Assembly (NCBI RefSeq): GCF_003285005.1
Contig: NZ_QMFA01000003.1
Location: 150,970 to 214,969, forward strand
Direction: 5' to 3'
Length of the DNA stretch: 64,000 nt
Source of the DNA: Paenibacillus sp. YN15
Lineage (GTDB): Bacteria > Bacillota > Bacilli > Paenibacillales > NBRC-103111
The notes beneath the pieces are model-generated. The model saw only the letters and a program-made list of their open reading frames with translations. It was not told the DNA's origin and did no database searches. A program made the translations under genes and the position numbers. Positions 36,048 to 44,066 of the stretch are shown here, in pieces (the stretch's first letter is position 1; each line of letters starts with the position of its first letter).

Positions 36048-37511
36048 ATGCTTCAGGTACTGATTGTGGATGATGAGCCATGGGTGGCTTACGGAATTGC
36101 CCATCTGATCGATTGGGAAAGCCTCGGATGCCGTGTGGGCGGGGAAGCGCATAACGGGCAGGAGGCGTTGGCTTATATTTCCAGGCACAAGCCGGAGATT
36201 GTCATTTCCGACATCCGAATGCCGGGGCTGGACGGAATCATGCTTCTGGAGAAAATCAATGGGCTGCAATTGAACACGAAGGTTATTCTGATCAGCGGCT
36301 ATGCCGATTTTGAATATGCGCAGAAGGCCATCCGCCTGGGCGCATTCGATTATTTGGTCAAGCAGATCGATGAAAGCAAGCTGGAGGAGACCATACGCAG
36401 AGCCGCGGCGGAATTGGAAAAAGGACAGGAAACCGCATTTGCCGCGGTTGATCTGTTCCTGGACGATCTGTTTGAATTGCTGGACCCGGCCAACCGCATT
36501 ACAATCAGCAACTTTCAGGCCAACCGGCAGCTTGCGGCGCAATACCCGCATTACCGGTTCTTGGGCTGCTTGTATCCGGCAGCTTCCTCCGCCAGAGCGG
36601 TCTTCCATGGGAACATAGCTTCACTTCAGGACATAAGCGCCGTCAGATTCCGCACGGGACAAAATAAGGTTTCCATCCTTGTCAATTACGATGAGCAGCA
36701 TCATCCCCTGGCTCTGTTGAATTTTATCTCCGAATATGTATCCGGCGCCGAATATGTGGGCATCAGCTCCATCGGCCTGTACTCCACGCCCATCGCAAGG
36801 CTGTTTCAGGAATCGGAAATTGCCATGTTCAGCTCCTATTTTCATCAAGGCGCTGCGGTTGCCCCCTATAAACGTCCGGAGGTGCCGGACACCATCCGGA
36901 AGCTCCTGCTCAATCTGGAATTGTCCGTCAAGGAGAATGACAAGGAGCAGACGGGCAGTTTATTGGCGGGAATAAGCCGCGAATGCGGCGGACAGCAATT
37001 GCATATCGATCAGATTGCCGCCATCTATAATCAGATTGTCTCCATGATCTATAAATACCGCGGCGGCATGAGCCATGCGGATGAGATGGAATACCTGTCC
37101 TATGAGCAGATTGTCCGGCTCTTCCATTCGCCTGAGCAACTATTCCGGCATATCCATTTGTTTATGAATCAGCTGGCGCGGCAGGAAGTGAATATTTCCA
37201 ATGAGCAGGTAGAGAAGGTGATTGCATACATAAACCAGAAATTTACAGAAGATATCCTATTGAGCGATATATCCAAACGATTCAATATCAGCACCGGGCA
37301 TCTCAGCTCATTGATCAAGAAGCAAACCGGTACGACGTATTCGGAATATATTATGAACAAGCGTCTAACCATGGCCAAGGAGCTTCTGAGCAATACGGCC
37401 CTCTCCGTGTTCGACATCGTTCAAGAGGTAGGATATAAAGATTACTACCATTTCAATAAGCTGTTCAAGAAAATGCTGGGCATTACGCCCAGCCAATACC
37501 GCAAGCTATAA
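36048..37511 (+). CDS. YesN-type response regulator with AraC output domain
   Basis: 487 residues. The receiver domain (1-125) has the acidic pair VDDEPW and the phospho-acceptor in VISDIRMPGLDG (about Asp54), with Lys in the YLVKQID loop. A central region of about 240 residues follows, then the AraC domain (about 385-487: ILLSDISKRFNISTGHLSSLIKKQTGTTYSEYI; VFDIVQEVGYKDYYHFNKLFKKMLGITPSQYR). It is the partner of the kinase just upstream and the likely activator of the importer B genes that follow. Confidence 0.92.
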   Translation: MLQVLIVDDEPWVAYGIAHLIDWESLGCRVGGEAHNGQEALAYISRHKPEIVISDIRMPGLDGIMLLEKINGLQLNTKVILISGYADFEYAQKAIRLGAFDYLVKQIDESKLEETIRRAAAELEKGQETAFAAVDLFLDDLFELLDPANRITISNFQANRQLAAQYPHYRFLGCLYPAASSARAVFHGNIASLQDISAVRFRTGQNKVSILVNYDEQHHPLALLNFISEYVSGAEYVGISSIGLYSTPIARLFQESEIAMFSSYFHQGAAVAPYKRPEVPDTIRKLLLNLELSVKENDKEQTGSLLAGISRECGGQQLHIDQIAAIYNQIVSMIYKYRGGMSHADEMEYLSYEQIVRLFHSPEQLFRHIHLFMNQLARQEVNISNEQVEKVIAYINQKFTEDILLSDISKRFNISTGHLSSLIKKQTGTTYSEYIMNKRLTMAKELLSNTALSVFDIVQEVGYKDYYHFNKLFKKMLGITPSQYRKL

Positions 37512-37515
37512 AATC

Positions 37516-37585
37516 CCAAAAACGAACAGAACACCAAAAAGACAAAACAGGAGACATCCCCGGATGCCAAGAATGCGGTTACAAT
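37516..37585 (+). promoter_or_regulatory. Putative activator sites and -10 box before binding protein B
   Basis: Two CCAAAAA blocks at 37516-37522 and 37534-37540 lie 18 bases apart in direct orientation, in an A-rich stretch. A -10-like TACAAT is at 37580-37585 without a good -35. Direct repeats upstream of a weak promoter fit binding of an AraC-type response regulator, presumably the one encoded at 36048. Inferred. Confidence 0.4.
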
Positions 37586-37629
37586 GGGGTTGTTCTTAAA
37601 CAAACCAAACAGGGAGGTCGTTGTTCAAC

Positions 37630-39321
37630 ATGAAAGGCAAAAGCAAATATTCGATTTTGTCGCTGCTGGCATTAACATTGGCGTTTACGGGCTGCAGCAG
37701 TGGCGCAGACAAGGAACAGGAAGCGCAAAAGACACCGGAGCCGGTGAATTCCGGCGCAGCGGGAACACAGGCTCCCTCCAAGGCAGTATGGTTTTCTACC
37801 GTGGACTTTTGGAATCCGCCGGCCAACTGGAGTACCGACCCTAACACTGTACAGGGGAAGATTACCGAAAAAACCGGCCTGACCTTCGAATTCAATATTC
37901 CGGCTCAGGACGGGGAAACCAAATTGAATCTGATGCTGGTCTCCTCCGGCGACAGCTTCCCGGATTTGCTGACATTGACAAACGCGGTTCTCGGGAAAAA
38001 GCTGAAGGATTCGGGAAAGGTATGGGATATTGAGGAGTTTCTCAAGAAATATGATCCGGAATCGCATATACTGAAGGACTTTCCTGCCGACATGAAGGCG
38101 GCCATTATCGACAGGGACGGATCGTTTTTTGCTTTCCCCAGCAATGTCAATTCACCCGATGCGCGGAAGGTGTATCCGCCCTCCCCGTTCCAGCAAACCA
38201 ATCTGGATTATGCCGCCAATAACGGGATTATGGTGAACAGCAAGCTGTTGAAGGAAGCCGGCTTGACCCTGGAGGATATTAAAACGGAAAAGGGTCTGTT
38301 GGCCGCGTATGAAAAGGTTAAAGCCTTGAAGGTGGATGGCGCTTCTGTAATTCCTCTGCTGGTAGACGGAAAATCGTATCAGGATACTTCGTTAAGCTTT
38401 TTGCAGGATACCTTCGGGGCGATGGCGCTTGACAAGGACGGCAATTACCGGGACCGGCTGCTGGCGCCGGAAACCAAGCTGGCTTTGAATTTCCTGCGCA
38501 AAGCATACCAGAATAATTACCTTGATCCGGGGCAGATGACCGTAGACAACGCCGCTGTAAAGACAGATGTGGCTTCCGGCAGAGTGTTTACCTTTATGGG
38601 CAATATGGCGAATACATCCTTCCAATTGAATGATTACTGGACCTCCTCCGGGGTGATCCTGTCGGATGCCGGCACCAAACCTGCCTTTGCCAAGAACTAC
38701 CTGGCGGGCAGCGGATGGATGCTGACCTACATCTCCAAAACAGCCAAGGAACCAGAGAAGCTGGCCAAATTCCTCAGCTTTATGAGCAGCAAGGAAGGGC
38801 TTCTGCTTCACCAGTTTGGCTTCGAGGGCGTTGATTACAAGTGGAATGCGGAAGGATTCTTGGAGAAGACAGAGCAGGGGTTGAAGAATGCCAGCGATTA
38901 TATGAAGACAGGGGTAAGCGCCTTCTGGCCGTTTACCAATACCGCTCTTACCGGCAGCATCGTGCAGCCCCCTACGGAAAAAACAGATATCCAATCCATT
39001 ACCGGGCAGCGTGTGTTTACGGCCTTCGGAAAATCTCCCGAGGTTGTCCGGTATGATGATTCATCCATCCGGCTGCCGGGGGACCTGTTTGCCAAGGACG
39101 CCAAGCTGACCAATGCGGAGCTGCAAATCAAAACCTATAAACAAGCGCAAATTGCCAAGATCATTCTGGCCAAGGACGACGCCCAGTTCAATCAGCTCTA
39201 TGATGAGATGATTGCCCAGTTGAAGAAGCTTGGCATTGAGGAGCTTGACAAGGTGAGGAATGATTGGGTTCAGGAGAAGAACAAGAAATACGGCATTCAT
39301 GTAAAGGGCATTAACTCCTAA
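37630..39321 (+). CDS. ABC importer B, sugar-binding lipoprotein (LplA type)
   Basis: 563 residues. The lipoprotein signal peptide KYSILSLLALTLAFTGC ends in the lipobox FTGC. The mature protein is a large LplA-like solute-binding protein (NIPAQDGETKLNLMLVSSGDSFPDLL, then ANNGIMVNSKLLKEAGL). It delivers an oligosaccharide to the two permeases downstream. ATG at 37630 is chosen over TTG at 37621, because GGAGG at 37613-37617 leaves only three bases to the latter. It is followed by a stem-loop at 39345-39382. Confidence 0.9.
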   Translation: MKGKSKYSILSLLALTLAFTGCSSGADKEQEAQKTPEPVNSGAAGTQAPSKAVWFSTVDFWNPPANWSTDPNTVQGKITEKTGLTFEFNIPAQDGETKLNLMLVSSGDSFPDLLTLTNAVLGKKLKDSGKVWDIEEFLKKYDPESHILKDFPADMKAAIIDRDGSFFAFPSNVNSPDARKVYPPSPFQQTNLDYAANNGIMVNSKLLKEAGLTLEDIKTEKGLLAAYEKVKALKVDGASVIPLLVDGKSYQDTSLSFLQDTFGAMALDKDGNYRDRLLAPETKLALNFLRKAYQNNYLDPGQMTVDNAAVKTDVASGRVFTFMGNMANTSFQLNDYWTSSGVILSDAGTKPAFAKNYLAGSGWMLTYISKTAKEPEKLAKFLSFMSSKEGLLLHQFGFEGVDYKWNAEGFLEKTEQGLKNASDYMKTGVSAFWPFTNTALTGSIVQPPTEKTDIQSITGQRVFTAFGKSPEVVRYDDSSIRLPGDLFAKDAKLTNAELQIKTYKQAQIAKIILAKDDAQFNQLYDEMIAQLKKLGIEELDKVRNDWVQEKNKKYGIHVKGINS

Positions 39322-39344
39322 ACGAATATAGAGAACAGTACAAG

Positions 39345-39382
39345 AGTGCCAAAGTGATTCGGCTCTGCCATCCTTTGGCACT
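39345..39382 (+). terminator. Intercistronic stem-loop after binding protein B
   Basis: AGTGCCAAAG (39345-39354) pairs perfectly with CTTTGGCACT (39373-39382) across an 18-base loop, without a T-run. Its position between the binding protein and its permeases suggests it stabilises the lipoprotein mRNA and sets the excess of binding protein over channel, as in other binding-protein operons. Confidence 0.6.
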
Positions 39383-39409
39383 GCTGTTACCAGGAACGGA
39401 GGAACTTTC

Positions 39410-40348
39410 ATGCAATCACAGCACAAGAAAACGTTCAGGCTTGGCTATGACTTCAGGACTCAGTTCGAGCTGAAAACCATGCTGCTGCCTGCAGTGGCGC
39501 TTATGTTGGTCTTTAACTTCACACCCTTGTTCGGATTGCTGATGGCGTTCAAAAACTACGAGCCGGTCATGGGCATCAAGGGAATCTTTACCGCGGAATG
39601 GAACAATTTCTATCATTTCACCAGCATTTTTGACAACTTTCAATTCTGGCCCATGGTGAGAAATACGCTGGGCATTAATCTTTTGGGCGCTGCGGTGTCC
39701 ATTCCGGCAACCCTGCTGTTTGCGCTGCTCCTGAATGAAGTGAAGAACCCCCGGTTCAAATCCTTGGTTCAGACGGTCACCTATCTTCCCCACTTTCTCT
39801 CCTGGGTTATTTTTGGAGGACTGTTCATTACGTTATTGAACACGGATGGCATTGTCAATTATGTGCTGCTGGAATTGAACCTGATCAGCAAACCGCTGCA
39901 ATTTTTGGCTGAGCCCAAATATTTCTGGGGAATCGCCATCCTGACCGGATTGGTCAAGGATATTGGCTGGGGGGCGATTCTCTATCTGGCGGCGATGGCC
40001 GGAGTGGACCAGAATCTGTATGAAGCGGCTGCCATCGATGGGGCAGGCCGGTTCAAGCGGATGCTGCATATTACCTTGCCTGGAATATTACCGACTTTTA
40101 TGGTCTTGATCATATTCGCAGTAAGCGGCATGCTGAACAACAACTTTACGCAAATTTATGTTCTGCAGAACACGCTGAATTTGCCGGCCAGCCAGGTGAT
40201 TGACACCTATGTTTATCAAACCGGCCTGCTTAACTTTCAATTTGCTTCAGCCACCGCGATTGGTTTGCTGAAAACGGTGTTTGCCCTGCTGCTGCTGTTT
40301 GGCGCCAATGCATTGTCGAATAAAATTACAAAAACAGGATTATTTTGA
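39410..40348 (+). CDS. ABC importer B, permease (LplB type)
   Basis: 312 residues and six helices, with the EAA loop NLYEAAAIDGAGRFKRMLHITLPGI. GGAGG lies seven bases before the ATG. It forms the channel with the product of the next gene (11-bp gap). Confidence 0.9.
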   Translation: MQSQHKKTFRLGYDFRTQFELKTMLLPAVALMLVFNFTPLFGLLMAFKNYEPVMGIKGIFTAEWNNFYHFTSIFDNFQFWPMVRNTLGINLLGAAVSIPATLLFALLLNEVKNPRFKSLVQTVTYLPHFLSWVIFGGLFITLLNTDGIVNYVLLELNLISKPLQFLAEPKYFWGIAILTGLVKDIGWGAILYLAAMAGVDQNLYEAAAIDGAGRFKRMLHITLPGILPTFMVLIIFAVSGMLNNNFTQIYVLQNTLNLPASQVIDTYVYQTGLLNFQFASATAIGLLKTVFALLLLFGANALSNKITKTGLF

Positions 40349-40359
40349 GGTGATGGGTT

Positions 40360-41283
40360 ATGGTTGGAGGGAAAAGCGTCGCTGAGCGTTCTTTTAACGT
40401 ATCCACAATAATGATTATGATCATTTTGATGGCCGTAACGGTCTATCCATTCTGGTTTTCCCTGGTCAGCTCCTTGAATTCGGGGAAGGATCTGCTGCGG
40501 GGCCCCGTATTTTTGCTCCCCCGGGACTTTACCTTTGCCAGTTGGCGGGCGGTGCTGGCTGATCCGGCTATTCTCCGGGCAACCTGGATCACGGCGTCCC
40601 GGACGGTGATTGTGACGGTTATTTCCATCGTCTACACGGCTATGTTCGCCTATGCTTTTTCCCGCTCTTATCTGAAAATGAAAAGGTTTTATGTGATCCT
40701 CGGCTTTGCCAGCATGTACTTCCACGGCGGTCTGATTCCGTCGTTTCTGTTGATGAACTGGCTGGGACTGTATGATAACTATATGGTCTATATTCTGCCA
40801 AGCCTGTTTGGAGGCTTTTACAATGTGATTATTTTCAATGCGAACTACAAGGGGATTCCCGATTCGCTGTTTGAATCCGCCAAGATGGATGGAGCCAGCG
40901 AATACCGGATTTTCTTCCAGATCGTCTTTCCGCTGTCAAAGCCTGTTCTGGCTGCACTCTCTGTTTTCACGGCTGTGGGGATATGGAATGACTATGGCAC
41001 GACCTTGTTTTTTACCCAATCCCCGCGCCTGCAAACGCTGCAGTATGTAATTCTCAAGTTGATCCAATCCAACCGGGCGGTGGAAAACATGATGAGCTCT
41101 CTGGACAGCTCCAATTTCAGTGTGGCCCAGATGATCAGCTCCTCGAAAACACAGGGGGTAGTTTCGGCGCATACCATCGAGCTGGCGGCAATGGTGCTGG
41201 CCTCCTTGCCCATGATTATTCTGTATCCGTTTGCCCAGCGCTTCTTCGTTAAGGGGGTTTTGCTTGGTTCTGTGAAAGAATAG
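40360..41283 (+). CDS. ABC importer B, permease (YtcP type)
   Basis: 307 residues, six helices, EAA loop SLFESAKMDGASEYRIFFQIVFPLSKPVLAAL and the usual end YPFAQRFFVKGVLLGSVKE. It is the last gene of the importer B unit. A stem-loop (41304-41321, CGCTGAA/TTCAGCG) without a T-run follows the stop. Confidence 0.9.
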   Translation: MVGGKSVAERSFNVSTIMIMIILMAVTVYPFWFSLVSSLNSGKDLLRGPVFLLPRDFTFASWRAVLADPAILRATWITASRTVIVTVISIVYTAMFAYAFSRSYLKMKRFYVILGFASMYFHGGLIPSFLLMNWLGLYDNYMVYILPSLFGGFYNVIIFNANYKGIPDSLFESAKMDGASEYRIFFQIVFPLSKPVLAALSVFTAVGIWNDYGTTLFFTQSPRLQTLQYVILKLIQSNRAVENMMSSLDSSNFSVAQMISSSKTQGVVSAHTIELAAMVLASLPMIILYPFAQRFFVKGVLLGSVKE

Positions 41284-41330
41284 GAATGCCGGTACGAAAC
41301 CTGCGCTGAAGAAATTCAGCGGGCCGGGCT

Positions 41331-41513
41331 ATCCTGCAAAAGTGCAGTTATTTTTGACCGTGATCCCTCTTTTACGCTCCCATCCTGCAAAAGTGCATCT
41401 ATTTTTCGTTGAAACCGCCAAACGGGTGGAATTCGCGGGAAATAACTGCACTTTTACATTTTGTCCTCCCGTCTAAGGGGCTGGCCCATAAAGTAAATGT
41501 ACTTTTGCATTTT
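41331..41513. repeat. Cluster of four extragenic repeats with a TGCAAAAGTGCA core
   Basis: Two direct copies, ATCCTGCAAAAGTGCA plus ..TATTTTT, at 41331-41355 and 41382-41406, and two inverted copies at about 41439-41462 (AATAACTGCACTTTTACA) and 41491-41513 (AATGTACTTTTGCATTTT). They fill most of the 345-bp gap between importer B and the AraC gene, where no gene is seen. They look like REP-like palindromic units. The transcript could fold into large stems ending the upstream operon. Confidence 0.7.
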
Positions 41514-41628
41514 GGGCAAGGATGGGGAGCAGCGGGGAGGTGGTCTTTCTTGAGGGTTCGCCTGTTTTCTGATACACTTGCAGCAAAGTGCGGTCCGGTA
41601 AGACTTTAAGAGAAACGGAGATTCTCCC

Positions 41629-42444
41629 ATGGAACAAATGTATGCCGTTAACAGTTATGCGTTGAGTAGTCTGAGCTTCCTGGCGGGCGGGTATAAGCCT
41701 GCCAACCAGCACCGGTGGGGGCCAGGCATACGGGATGTCTACGCGCTGCATTATATTATAAGCGGCCGGGGCACGCTTGAGACGAGGGGGGCGGTTTTTC
41801 AAATTGGCGCAGGGGAGAGCTTTATTATTTTTCCGCAGACGGAGGTGTACTATTACCCCGATCCGGAGGACCCTTGGGAATATGTCTGGAATGAGTTCAC
41901 GGGAGAGGAGGCACGGCGTCTGCTGGCGATGACCAAGCTGGAGGAGGACCGCCCTGTTGTGGGTGCAGCTCCCGAAGAGCTGCAGCAGTTTTTCCATATC
42001 GCCTGGAACCCCGGGGTGCAGCCTTTTGAGCGGCTGCGGTTGGATGCCCGCTTGCGGCTCCTGCTATCCTGCTATCTGGAGTTTTATCCAAGCGGGGAGG
42101 CGGCTCCCACAGACTATGTCCGGATGGCCAAAACGTATATCGAGCGCAATTATTGGAAAGCGTCGTTGAAGGCCTCCGAAATTGCAAATGCCGTCAGTAT
42201 CGAACGGAGCTATTTGTTTCGTCTGTTTAAGGAAGCGACCGGCCAATCCGTGTCCGGCTACATCACTTGGTTCCGAATCCAGCGTGCCCGGGAGCTGCTG
42301 AAGTCGTCCGGCTTATCGGTTCAGTCGGTCGCTTATTCCATCGGTTACCATGATCCGCTGCATTTTTCGCGGGTATTCAAAAAAGCGACCTCCCACTCTC
42401 CTACGGCTTACCGGAACAAGGAACAGTTGCCCGATTGCCGGTAA
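41629..42444 (+). CDS. AraC-family transcriptional regulator
   Basis: 271 residues. Cupin half with YALHYIISGRGTLETRGAVFQIGAGESFIIFPQTEVYYYPDP, then an AraC domain (about 165-265: LKASEIANAVSIERSYLFRLFKEATGQSVSGYI; VQSVAYSIGYHDPLHFSRVFKKATSHSPTAYR). It converges on the GH27 operon, and its last 37 bases overlap the small zinc-protein gene on the other strand. The site ACGGAG precedes the ATG. The target is unknown. Confidence 0.87.
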   Translation: MEQMYAVNSYALSSLSFLAGGYKPANQHRWGPGIRDVYALHYIISGRGTLETRGAVFQIGAGESFIIFPQTEVYYYPDPEDPWEYVWNEFTGEEARRLLAMTKLEEDRPVVGAAPEELQQFFHIAWNPGVQPFERLRLDARLRLLLSCYLEFYPSGEAAPTDYVRMAKTYIERNYWKASLKASEIANAVSIERSYLFRLFKEATGQSVSGYITWFRIQRARELLKSSGLSVQSVAYSIGYHDPLHFSRVFKKATSHSPTAYRNKEQLPDCR

Positions 42445-42611
42445 TAGGCGATTAGCTTCTCAAGCGGCTCACGCCCGCATTTCAGCTTGTCTCCAAGGCA
42501 ATCCAAACACAGAAATTTCCGGTCCGTCCGGGAAACCAGCTTCAGATAGATTGCCACATCGTCGGCGGCAAGCGGAACCTTGCAGGTCAGGCAAAATCGG
42601 TCGTTGTCCAT
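42408..42611 (-). CDS. Small CxxC zinc-binding protein
   Basis: 67 residues. Two cysteine pairs (CLTC near residue 7-10 and CLDC near 35-38), followed by another Cys in LKCG, suggest a small treble-clef or zinc-ribbon fold. I do not recognise a named family. The ATG at 42611 follows the GH27 stop codon by one base, so translation is probably coupled. The 13 residues upstream in this frame overlap GH27 and are not needed. The 3' end overlaps the AraC gene by 37 bases. Its function is unknown. Confidence 0.65.
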   Translation of the reverse strand: MDNDRFCLTCKVPLAADDVAIYLKLVSRTDRKFLCLDCLGDKLKCGREPLEKLIAYYRQSGNCSLFR

Positions 42612-42612
42612 G

Positions 42613-43776
42613 CTACCGCACCAGCTTGGCCCGGACAACCAGACAATCATGCGCCGCTACCACGGGGGCGTAGCGTTCCCGGAAGACGCCCAATTCCCGG
42701 TGCGCCCAGCAGTCGTACAGCGAGAGGGAGAATCCGGCGGTGTACGGCAGGCCCATATCCCAGAATTGCAGGGAAAGCTCCCGTGAACTGTCGCTGAGGT
42801 TGAAAAAGCCGATTGCCAGATCGCCATCCGTGAGCACCTTCACCAGCATAAACACATCGTCCGTATGGAACCACTGCGGTTCGGGCTTGATGCGGTAGGC
42901 TCCCCGGCACTCCATGTCCTGATTGATAGCGATCAGGTCGGGATTCAGCAGAATCTCCTTGGTCACCGGATTGTCCTTCCGGATATCGCATCCGATCATC
43001 AGAGGAGAACCCATGAGACTCCAGAGTGAGAAATGGGTCTTGTATTCAGTATCGCTGCAGCCTCCGATCCGGCCGATGAAATCGCTGTTGCTTCCCCCAT
43101 ACATGCCGACCACCAGCATGTCCATGTCATTGTGGCAGAAGGAGCCGGTATAGCTTTGTTTGCCGAGCTGCGACAGGGCGAGTGACTTGACCGATTCCCA
43201 ATTGTCCCGGATGTCCTCAGTGGAGCGGTACATATGGGCGCCCGATTCGCGAATCCAATCGTAGACGCCGTCGGCGCCCCAGTTGCAGGCCGAGAACAGA
43301 ATGTCGCGTCCGCAGTTCTTCAGCGCCAGACTCATGCGCTTGTACAGAAGCTCTCCCGAAATATGGCGTGGCTTGAAGCAATAATCGTATTTCAAAAAAT
43401 CGACTCCCCATTCGGCGAAGCGGGCGGCATCCTGAAATTCATGCTCGAAGCTGCCGGGATAACCGGCGCAGGTATGGGTGCCGACGCAGGAATACATGCC
43501 GAATTTCAGCCCTTTCTCGTGAATATAATCGGCAAGCGCCTTCATTCCACTCGGGAATTTGGCCGGATCGGCAACGAGCTTGCCGTCGGCATCTCTCTCC
43601 TTCAAGCTCCAGCAGTCATCGATGACGATATACTCGTACCCCGCCTCCTTGTAGCCCTGCGACACGAACATATCGGCCACATCGCGAATCAACTGTTCAT
43701 TAATATCCCAAGTAAAGGTGTTCCATGAATTCCAGCCCATGGAAGGCTTCAAGCCAAGCGGTTGATGGTGGCTCAT
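42613..43776 (-). CDS. GH27 alpha-galactosidase / beta-L-arabinopyranosidase
   Basis: 387 residues, with no signal peptide. A TIM barrel with the GH27 opening LKPSMGWNSWNTFTWDIN, the nucleophile in FLKYDYC (Asp131) and the acid/base in STEDIRDNW (Asp191), then a C-terminal beta domain. It should act in the cytosol on terminal alpha-D-galactose. Some GH27 enzymes prefer beta-L-arabinopyranose, which has the same ring geometry and occurs on arabinogalactans. ATG at 43776 is nine bases from AAAGGA. The ATG two codons earlier (43782) is only three bases from it. Confidence 0.9.
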   Translation of the reverse strand: MSHHQPLGLKPSMGWNSWNTFTWDINEQLIRDVADMFVSQGYKEAGYEYIVIDDCWSLKERDADGKLVADPAKFPSGMKALADYIHEKGLKFGMYSCVGTHTCAGYPGSFEHEFQDAARFAEWGVDFLKYDYCFKPRHISGELLYKRMSLALKNCGRDILFSACNWGADGVYDWIRESGAHMYRSTEDIRDNWESVKSLALSQLGKQSYTGSFCHNDMDMLVVGMYGGSNSDFIGRIGGCSDTEYKTHFSLWSLMGSPLMIGCDIRKDNPVTKEILLNPDLIAINQDMECRGAYRIKPEPQWFHTDDVFMLVKVLTDGDLAIGFFNLSDSSRELSLQFWDMGLPYTAGFSLSLYDCWAHRELGVFRERYAPVVAAHDCLVVRAKLVR

Positions 43777-43962
43777 GCTCATTCATCCTTTCTTCCAATC
43801 AGGTTGTCTTGCTATCTTGCATTAAAACACAGGCTGCCCATGAACGCCCATAGCTTGAGGTTGCTTTTTCATGGAGCCTTGTTGTTTTTCACAGCGCGGC
43901 GAACCAGGACATTGCAGGTTTTTTGAATAAAATCTGAATTGTGCAGCCTGTACATATGGGAT

Positions 43963-43990
43963 TTGTCCAATTAGGTATGGATTTTATACT
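43963..43990 (+). promoter_or_regulatory. Promoter for the secreted GH43 gene
   Basis: TTGTCC (43963-43968) and TATACT (43985-43990) are spaced by 16 bases. An overlapping TATAAT (43990-43995) is too far from that -35. A short palindrome, CCTTAATAAGG, lies just before the ribosome binding site of the gene. Confidence 0.55.
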
Positions 43991-44066
43991 ATAATTTTTG
44001 CTGGGAGGTGTGGTACCTTAGACTCGCAATTAAAAATTTCCTTAATAAGGAAGGAGAGGTTTATTG

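Noticed and set aside
41331-41513. CRISPR array
   Set aside because: Only four imperfect copies in mixed orientation with unequal spacers and no cas genes nearby.
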